Positions 63,077 through 64,000 of a DNA stretch of 64,000 nucleotides are shown here, in pieces (the first letter of the stretch is position 1; each line of letters begins with the position of its first letter). The stretch spans positions 62,001-126,000 of the forward strand of contig JAICWO010000002.1 of the NCBI GenBank assembly GCA_025934775.1, read 5' to 3'. This DNA is from Gemmatimonadaceae bacterium. Its GTDB lineage: Bacteria > Gemmatimonadota > Gemmatimonadetes > Gemmatimonadales > Gemmatimonadaceae. The notes under the pieces are model-generated. The model ran no database searches and had not been told where the DNA came from. It saw only the letters and a list, made by a program, of their open reading frames with translations. The position numbers and the translations under genes were made by a program.

Positions 63077-63178
63077 TGGGCAGTCCCGATGCGTGACCAG
63101 GACGGGCGGGGCACTGTCGCGGGCCCTGTCCCGTGTTGCATCATCCAAGTCTACGCATCCTTCACCTCGACCCGACCC

Positions 63179-64000
63179 ATGCGACGTCTCTTCTCTCTGG
63201 CTTGCACCGCCGCTCTCCTCACGAGCGCGAGCGTTGTCTCTGCGCAAGCTCCGTCCGTGCCGAAAGCTCACGCCGTCTTCGTCGACGGTATGGCCCAGAT
63301 CGTCCCCGCCTTCGCCGACTCCAACCAGTGGATCCGCGAAGACCTCTGGGTGCAGACGAACTTCGATTCCGACCACGACGGCAAGCCCGATCGCGTGCAC
63401 GTCGACGTGACGCGCCCGCGCCAGACGGAGACCGAAGGGCTCAAGGTGCCGGTGGTCTACGGCTCGAGCCCGTACTACGCCGGCACCGCGCGCGGTCAGG
63501 TGAATTGGAACGTGCAGCAGGAGCTGAACGACGAGCCGCAGCCGCGCGGGCACATGACGTCGCCGGCGTACAACGGCACGCGATCACGAATCTCTAATGC
63601 GCTCGTGAACGAGTGGGTGCCGCGCGGCTTCGCGGTCGTACACTCCGAGGCGCCGGGCAGCGGCCGGAGCCAGGGCTGCCCGACGGTCGGCGACACGCCC
63701 GAGCGCATGCCGATGAAGTTCGTCGTCGACTGGCTCAACGGACGCGCGAAGGGCTACCGCACCGAGACCGGCAACGAGGAAGTGAAGGCCACCTGGTCGA
63801 CGGGCAAGGTGGGGATGATGGGCACGTCGTACGAAGGCACACTCCCGCTCGCGGCCGCGACGACAGGCGTGCAAGGGCTCGAGGTGGTGATCCCCGTCTC
63901 GCCGAACACGTCGTACTACCACTACTATCGCACGAATGGGCTCGTCCGCTCGCCCGGCGGCTACCTCGGCGAAGATGTGGACGTGCTCTACGACTTCATC
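63179..64000 (+). CDS. X-Pro dipeptidyl-peptidase-like S15 serine peptidase (N-terminal part)
   Basis: The frame opens at ATG 63179 and runs off the right edge with 274 codons visible and no stop. It has a signal peptide (MRRLFSLACTAALLTSASVV, ending SAQ). The mature part matches S15 Xaa-Pro dipeptidyl-peptidases: WVQTNFDSDHDGKPDRVHVD, VVYGSSPYYAG, the oxyanion-side NEWVPRGFAVVHSEAPGSGR and SQGCPTVG, and the nucleophile Ser in VGMMGTSYEGTLPLAAA. It would release X-Pro dipeptides from peptides outside the cytoplasm. The Asp and His of the triad lie beyond the window. Confidence 0.88.
   Translation, partial: MRRLFSLACTAALLTSASVVSAQAPSVPKAHAVFVDGMAQIVPAFADSNQWIREDLWVQTNFDSDHDGKPDRVHVDVTRPRQTETEGLKVPVVYGSSPYYAGTARGQVNWNVQQELNDEPQPRGHMTSPAYNGTRSRISNALVNEWVPRGFAVVHSEAPGSGRSQGCPTVGDTPERMPMKFVVDWLNGRAKGYRTETGNEEVKATWSTGKVGMMGTSYEGTLPLAAATTGVQGLEVVIPVSPNTSYYHYYRTNGLVRSPGGYLGEDVDVLYDFI

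Overview
The window looks like a chromosomal segment of a GC-rich, double-membraned, soil-type bacterium, most likely Gemmatimonadota or a close relative. This is an inference from several traits. There are many lipoproteins and signal-peptide proteins and a TonB-dependent receptor with a carboxypeptidase-regulatory domain. There are also several barrel-less plug-type proteins, a PadR regulator next to an ADOP-type MacB permease, a B12-dependent ribonucleotide reductase, and zinc-ribbon Ser/Thr kinases. No rRNA, tRNA, phage, transposase or CRISPR array was recognised.

Layout. 0-3.4 kb: end of a DUF4159/BatA-like cluster, a histone-deacetylase-like amidohydrolase, and a convergent plug-type protein. 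3.4-4.0 kb: an intergenic block of 17-bp repeats in inverted orientation. 4-12.4 kb: two orphan GvpL/GvpF proteins, a small zinc-ribbon kinase, a dipeptide epimerase, a GAF-PAS-PAS histidine kinase and PriA. 12.4-17.1 kb: PadR-ADOP, then a TIGR00300 (ornithine-cyclodeaminase-like) gene with a small partner. 17.1-26.5 kb: a DUF4249 lipoprotein and a 1342-codon gene joining a type I phosphodiesterase to a TonB-dependent receptor, then divergent CcdA, a sensorless histidine kinase/receiver pair and an ABC exporter. 26.5-31.4 kb: a glycine-zipper lipoprotein, MurQ-AnmK (anhydro-MurNAc recycling) and two plug-type proteins. 31.5-36.8 kb: a four-gene phospho-signalling operon (double-FHA protein, kinase, PP2C phosphatase, FHA-TM-trypsin protease). 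37.8-42.8 kb: an AmiC-type amidase lipoprotein and a metalloprotease/beta-propeller/beta-barrel protein. 42.8-48.8 kb: a sorbosone-dehydrogenase-like lipoprotein, then a three-gene set of two cohesin-like lipoproteins and a secreted propeller protein ending in a dockerin. 49-53 kb: gamma-carbonic anhydrase and NrdJ. 53.1-56.7 kb: an accessory island with a C5 methyltransferase, Vsr, a candidate endonuclease and a broken DUF4160/DUF2442 pair. 56.8-60 kb: a Gly-rich lipoprotein and a MACPF (perforin-like) protein. 60.1-64 kb: a cysteine-synthase-like enzyme, an orphan HsdR_N-type nuclease, a lipoprotein, and the start of an S15 peptidase that runs off the window.

The most notable system is the cohesin/dockerin operon at 44.3-48.8 kb. 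Two outer-membrane-anchored lipoproteins with cohesin-like domains are translationally coupled to a secreted propeller protein that carries a dockerin. It looks like a compact surface-docking module outside any cellulosome. Other unusual points are the phosphodiesterase-TonB receptor fusion with a possible internal ATT start, a dispersed repeat that supplies the start codons of two envelope genes (in one case as three tandem in-frame ATGs), the MACPF protein with a triplicated C-terminal domain, and the methylase-Vsr-unknown trio.
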